Shown here: positions 63,143-64,000 of the stretch, one piece after another
How the letters are laid out: the number at the start of each line of letters is the position of its first letter
Position numbering within the stretch: position 1 is the stretch's first letter
Assembly (NCBI RefSeq): GCF_002797355.1
Contig: NZ_KZ454939.1
Coordinates: 1,397,828-1,461,827 of the forward strand
Direction of reading: 5' to 3'
Length of the DNA: 64,000 nt
Origin: Bacillus xiapuensis
GTDB lineage: Bacteria > Bacillota > Bacilli > Bacillales > Domibacillaceae
Made by a program: the position numbers and the translations under genes
Notes under the pieces: generated by a model
The model's input: the letters and a program-made list of their open reading frames with translations, nothing else
Database searches by the model: none
Told to the model about the DNA's origin: nothing

Positions 63143-63160
63143 AGGTTAAGCGCTTACTTC
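63143..63160. promoter_or_regulatory. LacI-type operator 7 (regulator operon)
   Basis: AGGTTAAGCGCTTACTTC with core 63148-63155, about 37 bp before the first gene of the lacI-containing unit. This suggests autoregulation. Confidence 0.7.
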
Positions 63161-63505
63161 AGTATACATCAAATCAAAGTGATTTTAAAAGCAATATTCT
63201 GAAAATTTTTCGGTGAATGAATGGCTCACCCGCAAACGGGAAGCATTTTTACTTATGTAATCTGTACTTTTTGTGTATTTAATCTTATCTGGTTGGGCTT
63301 TCTTCCCCCCTCTCTGATAAAAAGAGGAACAAAGGCTCCCGTCCTTTGCAGCCTGCATCACACAGGCCAAGACGAAGCGGGCATGCAGGTGCCGCGTAGA
63401 CTTTGGCTTCCTAAAAGGGACGTCTTACGGCACCTCATATCCGCGATAAAGCCGCCGTCCTTCACCGGCCGACAAGCAAGCTGTTGCCGATTGTGAAGAC
63501 AAATG
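63161..63505. other. Gene-free stretch with a long hairpin
   Basis: No supported gene. A long imperfect hairpin spans 63387-63435: AGGTGCCG / CGGCACCT, extended by GTAGAC / GTCTTAC with small bulges. Smaller stems lie before it (GCCTG / CAGGC near 63350 and AAAGG / CCTTT near 63330). The block is markedly GC-richer than the flanking intergenic DNA and may encode a structured RNA on either strand. Confidence 0.35.
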
Positions 63506-63817
63506 CTACTGGAGCCTGGCCTGCAGTTCGCTTGACATGACATTTTTAACCGGGAAGGATTCTTTCAGCCGCTCGATTTGTTCAATGACTTCTTTGTACC
63601 ATTCCTCATCTTCATATTCTTCTTGAAAATAGAGGCGGCTGTTCGGCGATTGCGCTAGGATTTGTATTTTCATTTTAAGAACCGTCCCTGCCGTGCTGTC
63701 TTCATCACCAATCAGCATACCTTTCGGGTAAGATTCTGATTGGCTGACCCATAATTGAGCTTTTGGATGGCTTTTGACAAAACGGATAACTTCAGAGATG
63801 GAGCTTGCCTGTTTCAT
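63506..63817 (-). CDS. Small hypothetical protein
   Basis: The 103-residue protein is mixed alpha/beta with no membrane segment. It contains RFVKSHPKAQLWVSQSES, a hydrophilic acidic middle (YFQEEYEDEEWYKEVIEQ) and a C-terminal helix. GAGGTGA lies 8 bp before the ATG. I do not recognise a family. It stands apart from the polyol cluster. Confidence 0.65.
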   Translation of the reverse strand: MKQASSISEVIRFVKSHPKAQLWVSQSESYPKGMLIGDEDSTAGTVLKMKIQILAQSPNSRLYFQEEYEDEEWYKEVIEQIERLKESFPVKNVMSSELQARLQ

Positions 63818-64000
63818 TCTCTATCACCTCACTTATTATATACCTGCTTTGAATGAAGTTTAAAACCGAACATATGGCATCTGACTATAATGGAGGCTGC
63901 TTTTCAATTCTCTATAAAAAGTGACCTTGTTCCTTCCTCTCCGCGGATGAAAATGAAACTTCTGCTTCTATGCCCTGCTCTGGAAGGAGTTTTTTTGGCA

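Noticed and set aside
46497-63160. AAGCGCTT sites as CcpA cre elements only
   Set aside because: The core is shared with cre, but the outer bases GGTTA/TAACC repeat among the sites and differ from the TG...CA ends of cre. A local LacI operator is the better reading, although dual use cannot be excluded.
63983-64000. Possible start of a further gene at the right edge
   Set aside because: GGAAGGAG followed by TTG near 63996 could be a start, but only two codons are visible.

Overview
The window looks like a chromosomal segment of a Bacillaceae-type Firmicute. Starts are preceded by strong AGGAGG-like ribosome binding sites, with many GTG/TTG starts and short hairpin plus T-run terminators. The gene content is Bacillus-like: a Des/DesK/DesR cold-sensing module, SalA-type Mrp, a YkuD-type L,D-transpeptidase, a YrhD/YrhE-type formate dehydrogenase pair, a YdaG-like stress protein with a sigma-B-like promoter, and a YkpA-like ABC-F protein. 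All assignments come from reading the sequence; no database search was possible.

Layout. 1-8.3 kb: end of ilvE, ykuD-like gene, a LysR regulator divergent from gltS, a decayed stretch (3.5-4.5 kb), a Xer-type recombinase, a TPP riboswitch with thiT, exoA and two small genes. 8.3-24.4 kb: a formate/molybdenum district. It holds salA, formate dehydrogenase with its DUF1641 partner behind a hairpin leader, a divergent DUF2294-fdhD-moaA-focA block, moaC, mobA, a moeB-mobB-moaE-moaD operon with a structured leader, and modAB. The genes moeA, moaB/mogA and modC are not in the window. An IS200/IS605-type right-end relic lies at 21.4 kb. 24.4-32.5 kb: a MerR/TipAS regulator, des-desK-desR, several small genes, and the ABC-F gene. 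32.6-39.5 kb: an assimilatory sulfate operon (cysH, sat, cysC, sulfite reductase, DUF3906, sumT, sirB, TSUP permease) with no visible sirC. 39.5-42 kb: a gene-poor AT-rich stretch with a gene relic, a GNAT gene and an MFS transporter.

42.0-63.2 kb is the most striking part: about 21 kb, all on the minus strand. It encodes a sugar/polyol ABC transporter with two binding proteins, four Gfo/Idh/MocA dehydrogenases, a zinc alcohol dehydrogenase, inositol enzymes IolE, IolB and IolD, a split transketolase, an aldehyde dehydrogenase, a tartrate/D-malate dehydrogenase family enzyme, a PfkA-type kinase and a LacI regulator. Seven near-identical palindromes centred on AAGCGCTT stand in front of the transcription units, which suggests one local regulon.

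The usual lower inositol enzymes IolC, IolJ and IolA are absent from this cluster. I propose a transketolase-based lower pathway. 5-dehydro-2-deoxy-D-gluconate has the CH2OH-CO-CHOH end and the D-threo stereochemistry of a transketolase donor. Removing a two-carbon unit would leave (R)-3-hydroxy-4-oxobutanoate, which the aldehyde dehydrogenase could oxidise to D-malate. The TtuC/DmlA-type enzyme could then decarboxylate D-malate to pyruvate. This is inference, but it accounts for the gene set and the order of the four-gene operon at 42.0-46.5 kb.
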